In this document: positions 34,108-42,036 of the stretch, piece after piece
Numbering within the stretch: position 1 is the stretch's first letter
Layout: each line of letters begins with the position of its first letter
Assembly: GCF_049801075.1 (NCBI RefSeq)
Contig: NZ_JBNAGG010000001.1
Span: forward strand, 1,533,189 to 1,597,188
DNA length: 64,000 nucleotides
DNA from: Maritalea sp049801075
Lineage (GTDB): Bacteria > Pseudomonadota > Alphaproteobacteria > Rhizobiales > Devosiaceae
Direction of reading: 5' to 3'
Program-made: the position numbers and the translations under genes
Notes under the pieces: generated by a model
Told to the model about the DNA's origin: nothing
Databases searched by the model: none
What the model saw: the letters and a program-made list of their open reading frames with translations, nothing else

Positions 34108-35661
34108 ATGAATTGGCTTCGACTTGTCTGGGCTTTATGTGGTGCACTCATTTTGAGCACAGCCTCGTTTGGCGCTGAGATCAAGCTGGTCTCGATGCAC
34201 TACTCCGCTGATCGATTTGCACCGCACATCCGTTATGACGGTCCGGTGATCGCTGGTGACGCTGAAAAGCTCATCAACATAATTGAGCAATATATTGAGT
34301 GCGACACAGACGATTTGCCTGCCGAGGGCGGCAATTGCGGCGTAATTAGCCTCAACAGTCCCGGCGGGAATTATCGCGAAGGTCTGATGTTGGCAAATAC
34401 CTTGCGCAAATATTCTATTGCCAGTGTCGTTCAAGCTGGCGACTATTGTTACTCGGCCTGCGCGTTCGCCTTTTTGGGCGGCTCTGGCTATTCCACCCAA
34501 ATGTCCGTCGGCACCTATGTGGATCGGATGATTGAACCTGCGGCCACACTCGGTTTTCACGCGCCTTATATAGCGGCCGATTCATTGGACACGCTTGTAG
34601 CTGAATTTGGCATGGAGGAGGTTCTCGGCTCATCACGCGGCGAAATCGCTTTGATGATTCAAGAGTTGGTTTCTTGGAATGTTGATAAGCAGGTGCTCGC
34701 GTACATTGTCAGCATGGGGCCAGACCAGACTTATGATGTTGTGATGGGCGAAGATTTTTATCTGACGCGTTCGCAGCTTCCCCCGGCGCCTGTTTCATTT
34801 TGGAATTCAGACAAACAGGATCGAGTGCGCAATGCCTGTATCTATTTGCTGGCGCAGCATTTTTCACGTTTACCCAGCGGCTTTAACGAGATTTTCGATA
34901 TGCCGTTTTTGACGGATTTCGCAATGGATTCAAATGGGAAAATGCTCAGCGGATATCAGCTTGATGAGGCCAATCCCTTGCAGCTGAGCTATTGTGGCAT
35001 TCCAACTGAACAACTTGATCAAACCGATGAGCTGGACATCGCACTTTATTCCGGCGCGGGCATAACTGGCACAGTGACACCGTTGCTTTCGATGTTTAGT
35101 CGCAATCAAGGCTGGTCGACTTTGGGTTTAGGTGGCTCGGCCACACAGCGGATATTCCAACGAGATGCGATGACCCAGGCCTTCACCAATCCCAGCCAAG
35201 TTGTTGATGGCAGTGTGTTGCTTTTCACCTTTTATCTACAACAACGCCGTTTTGCGACGTTGAATGAACTGGGTGAAATCGAACTCAATCTTCCCTTTCC
35301 AACAACCGCCTTGTCGATGCAAACAATAGACCAGTCCACCTATGCGCGCATTTCTCAGCGCGACAATTTCCGCATCATCGAACAGGTGGGCAGCCCCTTA
35401 TTGTTCAAGATGGGAAAATCTGAATTTCCCGAATTACGAATGTCGTTTACGCATCAATCCATCTCTGAGACAGGTTTTATATTCGCGGGAAAATATCCAA
35501 ATTCAGGCACTAAATTTGCTTGGGTCGGGTTATTGAATGATTACTCCAGCCTGATCCGCGTTGAGGAAATTGATCCGGACGGTTCAGACGACTTTTCATC
35601 CCTCTACCAGATTGCCTGCAGCTATACATTTGCTGACGTTCGGCTCAAGTGCGGTAATTGA
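34108..35661 (+). CDS. Exported ClpP/crotonase-fold periplasmic protein (COG3904-like)
   Basis: A 517-residue exported protein. The signal peptide (MNWLRLVWALCGALILSTASFGA) precedes a ClpP/SppA-like domain (about residues 25-220): SLNSPGGNYREGLMLANTLRKY provides the oxyanion-type GG loop and GDYCYSACAFAFLGG the candidate nucleophile Ser, with a following His in GFHAPY. This pattern is the predicted periplasmic COG3904 family. The C-terminal half (about 240-517) resembles nothing I recognise. The start is supported by GGAGAGAG upstream. It heads an operon with the two following small genes. Protease activity is predicted, not shown. Confidence 0.78.
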   Translation: MNWLRLVWALCGALILSTASFGAEIKLVSMHYSADRFAPHIRYDGPVIAGDAEKLINIIEQYIECDTDDLPAEGGNCGVISLNSPGGNYREGLMLANTLRKYSIASVVQAGDYCYSACAFAFLGGSGYSTQMSVGTYVDRMIEPAATLGFHAPYIAADSLDTLVAEFGMEEVLGSSRGEIALMIQELVSWNVDKQVLAYIVSMGPDQTYDVVMGEDFYLTRSQLPPAPVSFWNSDKQDRVRNACIYLLAQHFSRLPSGFNEIFDMPFLTDFAMDSNGKMLSGYQLDEANPLQLSYCGIPTEQLDQTDELDIALYSGAGITGTVTPLLSMFSRNQGWSTLGLGGSATQRIFQRDAMTQAFTNPSQVVDGSVLLFTFYLQQRRFATLNELGEIELNLPFPTTALSMQTIDQSTYARISQRDNFRIIEQVGSPLLFKMGKSEFPELRMSFTHQSISETGFIFAGKYPNSGTKFAWVGLLNDYSSLIRVEEIDPDGSDDFSSLYQIACSYTFADVRLKCGN

Positions 35662-35668
35662 GGTCGAG

Positions 35669-35929
35669 ATGGGCTGGCTGGCAACGCTGTTTATCATTTT
35701 GAGTTCTATCTTTGCGGCTTGGATTGTGCTGGCCATCGGCTTCCTGTGGGAACTGCGCAAAGAAGCAGTGAAACGTTCGCACCGAACTTTACCAGACTTT
35801 GGGACCACAGTTGCCGTGTTCAAGTTGGGGTTCACCGCGCCCCGGTTTTCGGCCTATCGAATTAGTCTAGGGCTGCTCACTGCTCTTTTGCTTTTGTCTT
35901 CCATTGTAATTGGGATCGCATTTCAATGA
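35669..35929 (+). CDS. Small two-helix membrane protein
   Basis: An 86-residue protein with one hydrophobic segment at the N-terminus (GWLATLFIILSSIFAAWIVL) and one at the C-terminus (ISLGLLTALLLLSSIVIGIAF), joined by a basic cytoplasmic-type loop. I choose the ATG at 35669, with GAGG 6 nt upstream and 7 nt after the ClpP-like stop; a longer frame to 35561 would overlap that gene heavily. It overlaps the next gene by ATGA. Family not recognised; it may anchor or assist the ClpP-like protein. Confidence 0.62.
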   Translation: MGWLATLFIILSSIFAAWIVLAIGFLWELRKEAVKRSHRTLPDFGTTVAVFKLGFTAPRFSAYRISLGLLTALLLLSSIVIGIAFQ

Positions 35930-36510
35930 GAAAACTGATTTTACGCACGCTTTGCCAAATGACGTTTGGTGCCATGTTGATCAGTTCAGCCAATGCGCTT
36001 GAATGCCCGGCCAACCAGTCTGTCTATCGATTTGAAGAACAAGATTTAGTATTTGAAGTTCAATTTGTGGAGGCCACCCATTTTGCCACCATCGCCTCAG
36101 ACCTCTATTTGCGATTGAAGACCCCAAACCACAATTATTGGTTCAATTTCAATGTTTCCAATGGCTATAGCGGCATCACCTTACACCCGATTTCTGATCC
36201 TTACGACGAAAATGCACGCGAGAACGGCCCGCAAGAGTTACACTTGCGCTATAGCGATGACATCGCTGACGAAATCCTGATCTCGTTGCGGTTTTATCCG
36301 ATGGATGAACATTTGCGCTTCCTCTACGAGCCCCCCTTATCGACATCACCTGCCCCTGCATTTATTGCGATGCCAGAGATCGGTTTGTCGCTTTGGTACA
36401 ATGCGAATTTGCTTACCGAAAATTCTCAAATCGAAAGGGACCCGATGCCACGGGGTATATTTCGCCTGACCGAATGCCGCGCTGAACCGTTACCGAAGGC
36501 GTATCCCTAG
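35926..36510 (+). CDS. Exported protein of unknown function
   Basis: A 194-residue protein with a signal peptide (MRKLILRTLCQMTFGAMLISSANA) and a mature part with two Cys near the ends (LECPANQ, LTECRAE) that could form a disulphide. The composition is beta-rich (YWFNFNVSNGYSGITLHPIS, ELHLRYSDDIADEILISLRF). I recognise no family. It overlaps the upstream gene by 4 nt (ATGA), so the three form one coupled operon. Its stop overlaps the convergent response-regulator stop. Confidence 0.65.
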   Translation: MRKLILRTLCQMTFGAMLISSANALECPANQSVYRFEEQDLVFEVQFVEATHFATIASDLYLRLKTPNHNYWFNFNVSNGYSGITLHPISDPYDENARENGPQELHLRYSDDIADEILISLRFYPMDEHLRFLYEPPLSTSPAPAFIAMPEIGLSLWYNANLLTENSQIERDPMPRGIFRLTECRAEPLPKAYP

Positions 36511-37148
36511 GTGAGACCCAGCCGCGACGCATGTAACGCCGCTTCCGCACGGGATGAAATGCCAAGTTTTCGATAGACCGACTTGATGTGGGTGGCGATT
36601 GTGGTTTCTGCCAATCCCAATGCAATGGCAACGTCGCTGTTGCGCAAGCCTTTTGCGATGAGCTTTAAGACTTCCGCTTCGCGTGCGGAGAGGCTTTCAT
36701 TGGAGCTGACGACAGGTCCGGTACGCTGAAAATGTTGCATAATTCTGAGGGCGATTGCTGGCGAGAGAGCCGGAACGCCATCCTGCAATTGCCGCAATTG
36801 TTTAGTGATCTGCGCGTCAGGTTGGCCTTTCAACAAATAGCCCTGCGCACCGGCCGACAGGGCAGCGACAATTTGAGAATCTTCGCCAATGACTGTGCTG
36901 ACGACACACATAAGGTCTGGCTGCTTCTTTTTCGCATAGCGGATAACGTCTAGTCCCGAACCGTCTGGCAAACCCAAATCAACCAAAGCCATTTGCCAAA
37001 GGGTTTCATCTATGGCGCGATGGGCTTGTTTCACATTGCCAACGGCTCTTACCTCGACATGAGTGAATGCTGCAGTGGCAATTGCTTCCAGTCTTGATCG
37101 CGCCTCAGGCAAGTCTTCGATAATAAGAAGTGAAGTTATATCCATCAT
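36507..37148 (-). CDS. NarL/FixJ-type response regulator
   Basis: A 213-residue regulator with an N-terminal REC domain (about 1-125; acidic ED at 11-12, phospho-acceptor Asp57 in MALVDLGLPDG, Lys in YLLKGQ) and a C-terminal LuxR-type HTH (about 150-213; LSAREAEVLKLIAKGLRNSDVAIALG). Its start overlaps the kinase stop by 4 nt, so it is the cognate partner. NarL-type factors bind paired heptamers, and three such sites flank the genes around it. Confidence 0.92.
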   Translation of the reverse strand: MMDITSLLIIEDLPEARSRLEAIATAAFTHVEVRAVGNVKQAHRAIDETLWQMALVDLGLPDGSGLDVIRYAKKKQPDLMCVVSTVIGEDSQIVAALSAGAQGYLLKGQPDAQITKQLRQLQDGVPALSPAIALRIMQHFQRTGPVVSSNESLSAREAEVLKLIAKGLRNSDVAIALGLAETTIATHIKSVYRKLGISSRAEAALHASRLGLT

Positions 37149-39334
37149 TCACCTTCATCCTTCAACGGCAGGCTGACATGTATGTTTACGCCTTTGGGTG
37201 CATCGCTAAATGTGAACACGCCGCCCAATTGTTCTGCGCGCAATTTGATATTGGCAATGCCGTGACCATTGATTGCTTGACCCATCATCCCCACGCCATC
37301 ATCGGCAACAAATAGATCCAGTTTCCCTTTTTTTTGCACCAATGACACATCGACTTTGTCTGCTTGCGAATGCCGAATGACATTGCTCAATGCTTCGCGC
37401 AAGATAGACCGTAAATTGTGTGCTGGCTTCGCGTCCAAAAAACATTCTTCGTCAATTTCTGCCTGCCAAGACAGGTCAATATTTTGATCCTCCAAACGCT
37501 CAGCACTTTCAAACCGCAATTGCGCCCACATTTGCGAAAGGTTGATGCCATCGCCTTGGGCATTCAGCACAATATCCTTCAAATCTGTTATTGTATCTGA
37601 AATCAGTTCGTCTTTGCGGCTGGGATTGGCGATATGCAGCGACCTTAGAAGCTGAGCACCAATATTGTCGTGCAAATCTTGGGCGATGCGCGTGCGTTCT
37701 TCACGTACCCCTTGCGCAAAAGCTTGCCGACTTTGCAGCGCATTTTTCAACAGCGCCACCATATCTTTTGCCTGATTTAGATGCCGCGGGCCAAATAGGC
37801 TTTTGCCGAGATTGGCAAACCTCAATTCCATCGCATTTAATCCCTCAATTGTAGGGATGCGCAGCGCCAAGCCATTGTCCAAAATATCAATCTGAGAAGT
37901 TTGCATGTTAGGTTGAGCTGAGATTTCCAAAGGCTGAAACTGTTGCTCCAGAAGTTTTTGCCACGCATTTTCTTGCTCCGCCTTGTCGCGAAGATTTGCC
38001 ACATCAATGATTTGCCGAAATGCTAGTTGGGTGATTGCCTGCCCCCTAAACAGTGTGTTGCTCAGCCAATTCCGCAGCGGCAGATAAATTAGGCCAATGG
38101 ATAAGAGGGCAATGCCGAACGCAGGCAGGCGGTCAAATGAGACAATGTAAAGCAAGAAGGCATCGATCAAGAGCAGCGCCAAAACGCCTGCAAAATAGCT
38201 CAACAATCGGAAGGCCCAAACATCAATATCGAAAAGCCTGTAGCGTCCGATACCGACGGCCAGTCCCAAAAACACAGGCACGAAGATTAGCAAAAGAAAT
38301 GCATTGGGGATCAAAACATCGCCGCCAAAAATGATCGGCAATGCACTCACCATCATGAAAAATATCATGCCGAGAAAGAAGGAAAAGGCGATCCAATAAA
38401 GGATAACTCTGGCCAACGGATCTTTGCGAGCGCGAAGGCCCTGCCACACCATTAGCGGCACGGTCAAAGCATAGAGGAAGGTTAAATATCCGTAGAGATA
38501 GGGCGACGGCACAATGTGGAAAATATAGAGCAGCCAGACCATCAAAGTGACACCCCAAAGCGTGGCGGTCACCATATGATTGAAAAGTTTTTTGGGATAG
38601 ACGGCAAGCAAGCTGGCAAGGGCAACTGCAAACAGCAAGGTGCTTGCTGAATTTACCGTCGACAAGAGCTCGTAAAGCCCGACATCAATTGCTAATTCGC
38701 GATTATTGTAAACCGCACCAGACAGCGCTGATCCCAAAAATCCCAGACTGCAAAATGCAAAGAAATGGGCGCTTCTTTCGTTCAACCGAAATGCCAACAC
38801 CCATCCGCCGATCAACGCACCGAAGGTGGCGATTGAAACTTGCAACCAAAATTCTATCGGCAGATCAGCAATGGGGCGTTGCGCGACTGAAGAAATCGAC
38901 ACGCGCCGCACTTCTGCCTTTGGGGGTGCGATGGTCGCGAAGAATTTGTTCTCATTGATGATTTGGGACAAAGCAGCCTGGTTACGTTTAAACTCCAGCC
39001 ATTGGTCGAAGGTCGGCAATGTATCGGGTTCATCGATGATATCTTTGGGGGTGATGCGTTGCTCTGGAATTTCATCCGCGCCTAGGGAAATGATCTTTGT
39101 TCCCGCAGTGATGTTTTGGAACGGGCCATTTTCCGCGACTGATTGCACAACCACGCCATTGCCTTCGCCTGCTACAAGCTTGATCCCCAGCCAGGGCGTG
39201 TTGATTGCGGTAAGCAATGTCGCCCCAACACACATGACGGTAAATGCCACCACCGCAGCCAACGTGAAGAACGGTGAGCGCGCATACGTCAACACCGCTG
39301 GATATTGATTTTCTGCTTGTTCAGTCGTCGCCAA
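37145..39334 (-). CDS. PDZ-like, multi-TM sensor histidine kinase (HisKA_3)
   Basis: A 729-residue membrane kinase. After a first TM helix (about 20-45) comes a periplasmic region with a PDZ-like core (LGIKLVAGEGNGVVVQSVAENG...TAGTKIISLGADEI, about 48-95). Then seven or eight hydrophobic helices (about 160-430), a short linker and the HisKA_3 dimerisation domain TRIAQDLHDNIGAQLLRS with the phospho-acceptor His555. The HATPase follows, with an N-box-like REALSNVIRHSQ and the G-box DDGVGMMGQAINGHGIANIK. It is stop/start coupled to the response regulator. A PDZ-like sensor next to a ClpP-like exported protein suggests envelope or misfolded-protein sensing. That is inference. Confidence 0.85.
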   Translation of the reverse strand: MATTEQAENQYPAVLTYARSPFFTLAAVVAFTVMCVGATLLTAINTPWLGIKLVAGEGNGVVVQSVAENGPFQNITAGTKIISLGADEIPEQRITPKDIIDEPDTLPTFDQWLEFKRNQAALSQIINENKFFATIAPPKAEVRRVSISSVAQRPIADLPIEFWLQVSIATFGALIGGWVLAFRLNERSAHFFAFCSLGFLGSALSGAVYNNRELAIDVGLYELLSTVNSASTLLFAVALASLLAVYPKKLFNHMVTATLWGVTLMVWLLYIFHIVPSPYLYGYLTFLYALTVPLMVWQGLRARKDPLARVILYWIAFSFFLGMIFFMMVSALPIIFGGDVLIPNAFLLLIFVPVFLGLAVGIGRYRLFDIDVWAFRLLSYFAGVLALLLIDAFLLYIVSFDRLPAFGIALLSIGLIYLPLRNWLSNTLFRGQAITQLAFRQIIDVANLRDKAEQENAWQKLLEQQFQPLEISAQPNMQTSQIDILDNGLALRIPTIEGLNAMELRFANLGKSLFGPRHLNQAKDMVALLKNALQSRQAFAQGVREERTRIAQDLHDNIGAQLLRSLHIANPSRKDELISDTITDLKDIVLNAQGDGINLSQMWAQLRFESAERLEDQNIDLSWQAEIDEECFLDAKPAHNLRSILREALSNVIRHSQADKVDVSLVQKKGKLDLFVADDGVGMMGQAINGHGIANIKLRAEQLGGVFTFSDAPKGVNIHVSLPLKDEGE

Positions 39335-39344
39335 CGCTCTCCCT

Positions 39345-39360
39345 TACCCCAAACGGGGTA
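39345..39360. promoter_or_regulatory. Candidate NarL-type 7-2-7 palindrome
   Basis: TACCCCA-AA-CGGGGTA is a near-perfect dyad in the NarL 7-2-7 arrangement; each heptamer agrees with TACYYMT at six of seven positions or fewer. It sits between the kinase start (39334, minus) and the exported-protein operon beginning at 39474 (plus), so it could serve autoregulation and divergent control. It is only 11 nt from the annotated kinase start, which is unusual for an activating site. Confidence 0.55.
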
Positions 39361-39473
39361 TCCCCATTGCCATTCTAAAAATCTAGCATTCATGCCTGAT
39401 CTCGCTGCCCAAATTCGCGATGTATTCGCCAAGTCAGCACGACATATTAAGCAGCAAAAACGGGGAAAAATAA

Positions 39474-39917
39474 ATGAAAAAAACAAATATCATCATCATC
39501 TTAAGCGGCCTTGTGGCAACAATTTCTGCCTGCAACATCGCGATGGCAAATGACTATCCGCGGGCGAGTATTGCTGACATGCCAAATGGGGTTGCCAGCA
39601 CCTTTGTCGGCGAATGGTCTATTCAGACTCCGGAAGGCAAATCCATGTCCAGCCGCGGCACCACAACCTGCAAAAACCCAGTGCACATCAAAAGCACTGA
39701 TCCTACTTCGATCAACTATATTTCGACCACGGGTACTGAAGTCGAGTTCATGCTGTCCGCCTTTATGGACCGCTCGGTGTGGATGCCGGAATTGGGCGAA
39801 AGCACATTGGCCGTTTGGACCGCAAAGAATGAGTTTTTCGCTTATCAAGTTGATATGCGAACGGGCAAAGCAAAGTGGGATGAACCACTCGTTTATCGTC
39901 GGTGTGGGGTAGAGTGA
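39474..39917 (+). CDS. Exported protein of unknown function
   Basis: A 147-residue protein with a signal peptide (MKKTNIIIILSGLVATISACNIAMA; the Cys near the end makes a lipoprotein possible, though ISAC is a weak lipobox). The mature part contains FVGEWSIQTPEGKSMSSRGTTTC and a C-terminal YRRCGVE, hence two Cys, and looks like a small beta domain. Family not recognised. It heads a two-gene operon behind the palindrome at 39345-39360. Confidence 0.68.
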   Translation: MKKTNIIIILSGLVATISACNIAMANDYPRASIADMPNGVASTFVGEWSIQTPEGKSMSSRGTTTCKNPVHIKSTDPTSINYISTTGTEVEFMLSAFMDRSVWMPELGESTLAVWTAKNEFFAYQVDMRTGKAKWDEPLVYRRCGVE

Positions 39918-39922
39918 TTTTG

Positions 39923-41080
39923 ATGCGAAAAACACTAATCTCGATCACCACCTTAATCTTGCACCTCATTTTTGTGCCTGCGATGGCACACGCAAACGAA
40001 CAGCTTTATGTACAACTTCAAGCCGCGCGTTTGCTCGATGTTGGCGACTGTTTCCCCTATCTTTATTCGCAACGACGGGCACTTGATGATGTGGTTGCGG
40101 ACACTTTTGAATCGCTTGAGATCAGTCAAAGCTATGAAGCTGGTACCATCGATCGCGAACGCTTCGATGCGGCATCCGCTGCGCTGAATGCAGAAGCGTC
40201 CGCAATGGCCACAGAAGCCGGCTGCGAAGGCGCGCGGGCGGCAGAGTTGATCAACCAGGCCAGAGGATATGCTTGGCAACGAGCACTCCGGAACATCTTC
40301 ATTTCAGAAATATTGTTCAATTTGCCTGAAGGTCATCAGACAAAACTCGAGTTCGAAACAATTGAATTGAACGCTATGGGCGCGCTGAAAGGCCTAATCC
40401 AGCGGGAATATGGGTCACGCGCGGAGAAGATAAGTCAATTTTCCGCGCAACAGGCGCAGTTATATTTACGTTTTCTCTATGTTGAGGACCCCGACATTAA
40501 GGGACGTTTTCGACTTGCTAAGGCAACGCCGGAGTTTGAGGCTGACAATGTCGAAAACAGTTTAGACGCAACCCTCGTCGCGCATAAATTTTCAAGTGAT
40601 GTCACCCTCGAATGGAGCATGGAGAAAGCAGGCTTTTTTACCCGTAAAGCATCTGCCGCATCTAACCAAAATGGCACGATATTGATCCCGAAAGAGCATC
40701 GAGATCAAAGTTGGGAGCTGTTGAACAAAACCAGCAAAGTGTTCGTGCAGACAAGAGAGGGCCCCGCGCGCACCAATTTTGTGATGGCAAATAGTCCGAA
40801 CAAGCTGTCTCTTTTTCTTTATGGCCTAAATTACAGCCAGTTGTTCGAGGGTCGTGCCACGCTTCTGTTTAAGGATGGCCGCAGTTTCTCAGGCCACTAT
40901 CGCGACTGCAAAGATGTGCATATGGCGTGTTTCGATTTCGACATGGCGGCAAAACAAGCCATCACAGTGTTAGAAGCTCGTGAATATGGGCAAGTTTGGC
41001 TGGCCACCAAAAATGCCAAAAGTGAGCTGCAATTGCCCGATTATATGTTGGCGAAAATTTTCGGCCCGAATGGATTATAG
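39923..41080 (+). CDS. Exported protein of unknown function
   Basis: A 385-residue protein with a signal peptide (MRKTLISITTLILHLIFVPAMAHA). The first half (about 25-180) is helical with LQAARLLDVGDCFPYLYSQRRALDDVV and paired Cys. The second half is beta-rich with FVQTREGPARTNFVMANSPN and DCKDVHMACFDFD. No family recognised. The start at 39923 gives a proper signal peptide; an in-frame ATG at 39902 overlaps the upstream gene. It lies 5 nt after the 39474 gene and ends at a bidirectional terminator. Confidence 0.7.
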   Translation: MRKTLISITTLILHLIFVPAMAHANEQLYVQLQAARLLDVGDCFPYLYSQRRALDDVVADTFESLEISQSYEAGTIDRERFDAASAALNAEASAMATEAGCEGARAAELINQARGYAWQRALRNIFISEILFNLPEGHQTKLEFETIELNAMGALKGLIQREYGSRAEKISQFSAQQAQLYLRFLYVEDPDIKGRFRLAKATPEFEADNVENSLDATLVAHKFSSDVTLEWSMEKAGFFTRKASAASNQNGTILIPKEHRDQSWELLNKTSKVFVQTREGPARTNFVMANSPNKLSLFLYGLNYSQLFEGRATLLFKDGRSFSGHYRDCKDVHMACFDFDMAAKQAITVLEAREYGQVWLATKNAKSELQLPDYMLAKIFGPNGL

Positions 41081-41081
41081 G

Positions 41082-41117
41082 CAAATGGGGGCGCCCGTAT
41101 TTCTAGCGCCCCATTTG
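41082..41117. terminator. Bidirectional terminator between convergent exported-protein genes
   Basis: CAAATGGGG-CGC (41082-41094, one bulged G) pairs with GCGCCCCATTTG (41106-41117). It sits exactly between the plus-strand stop (41080) and the minus-strand stop (41119), so it probably serves both. T-runs are short. Confidence 0.65.
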
Positions 41118-41118
41118 G

Positions 41119-41940
41119 TTACTCACTGCCTGCGCTGGCAACTTCCAAAATATGAGATTTAAGCAAGTCGCTTAGACCGGTTTCGCACTTCTGATTGACC
41201 ACAGGAAATATGAACCGTTCTATTGAGACTTGATTGTTCGAATTTTGCTCGAACTGAATTGCAACGGAAGCTGTTTCAAATTGTTTGTAATATTTGAAAC
41301 GCTGGGCCAACACGCCATCCGCATGAATGAGACAAAGTTCCATTGCCGCACTCTTGAGAAATGGAAGATTTCTCAATTGTTCTGAGCCCTTCAATGCATA
41401 GACCAATTGCAATTCGCCCCATTGGTCGCCCTGCTCTACATAGCGGAGCGTTGCGCCCACGCCGCTCGGCGTTTGCGGCGTTAAATTATCTTGTGCGACG
41501 CTCAGCGGCAACGGGATGCATTGTTTGTTGTCATCAATGGCAAAATCGACTTCGTGAAACCGGCTCCACTCTACATTTTTGCTGAGACCTTCTGGTCGAT
41601 TTGCTGGGGTAAAATCCCACCGAATGCGCGTTTTACGGATCTTTTGGGCGGTAAGCTGATCCCAGCTGTTTTTGACCAAATTCTCGCACAATGGCTCGAG
41701 TTTTCTGGCGAAAAAGTCCGCAGGGATAGGCCCAAATTGCTCCGGCTGGAAGTCTGGCTTGCCCCGCACCAACAGCTTTACTTCACCTGTTTCTGTGTTT
41801 GTTTCAATCAGATATTCATCGATTAAAAAATGGCTGCCATCCCCTAGAGGCACAGCATCTGCCGCCAAAGCACCTTGCAGGGTCAATAAAGTGGAAAGAC
41901 ACGCCCCCAACAAAGCGGCTTTTGGTTTAAACCACGACAT
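41119..41940 (-). CDS. Exported protein of unknown function
   Basis: A 273-residue protein with a clear signal peptide (MSWFKPKAALLGACLSTLLTLQGALA, cleavage before ADAVPL). The mature part starts with a short VPLGDGSHFLIDEYLIETNTETGEVKLLVRG region, then a mixed alpha/beta domain with four Cys (PLCENL, NKQCIPL, MELCLIH, NQKCETG) that could form two disulphides. No family recognised. It is a single-gene unit with a 7-2-7 site 54 nt upstream, which ties it to the kinase/regulator island. Confidence 0.7.
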   Translation of the reverse strand: MSWFKPKAALLGACLSTLLTLQGALAADAVPLGDGSHFLIDEYLIETNTETGEVKLLVRGKPDFQPEQFGPIPADFFARKLEPLCENLVKNSWDQLTAQKIRKTRIRWDFTPANRPEGLSKNVEWSRFHEVDFAIDDNKQCIPLPLSVAQDNLTPQTPSGVGATLRYVEQGDQWGELQLVYALKGSEQLRNLPFLKSAAMELCLIHADGVLAQRFKYYKQFETASVAIQFEQNSNNQVSIERFIFPVVNQKCETGLSDLLKSHILEVASAGSE

Positions 41941-41993
41941 CGTTTCTATCCTTTCGTTTTCACGAAGATAGAAAATTTCAGGGTGCCACGCTC

Positions 41994-42009
41994 TCCCCTG
42001 AACATGGTA
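41994..42009. promoter_or_regulatory. Candidate NarL-type 7-2-7 site, exported-protein gene
   Basis: TCCCCTG-AA-CATGGTA lies 54 nt before the 41940 start, nearly the same distance as the matching site before the ClpP-like gene (59 nt). Confidence 0.48.
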
Positions 42010-42036
42010 GTCGAACTGTCGATGTTCAGACCTTAG

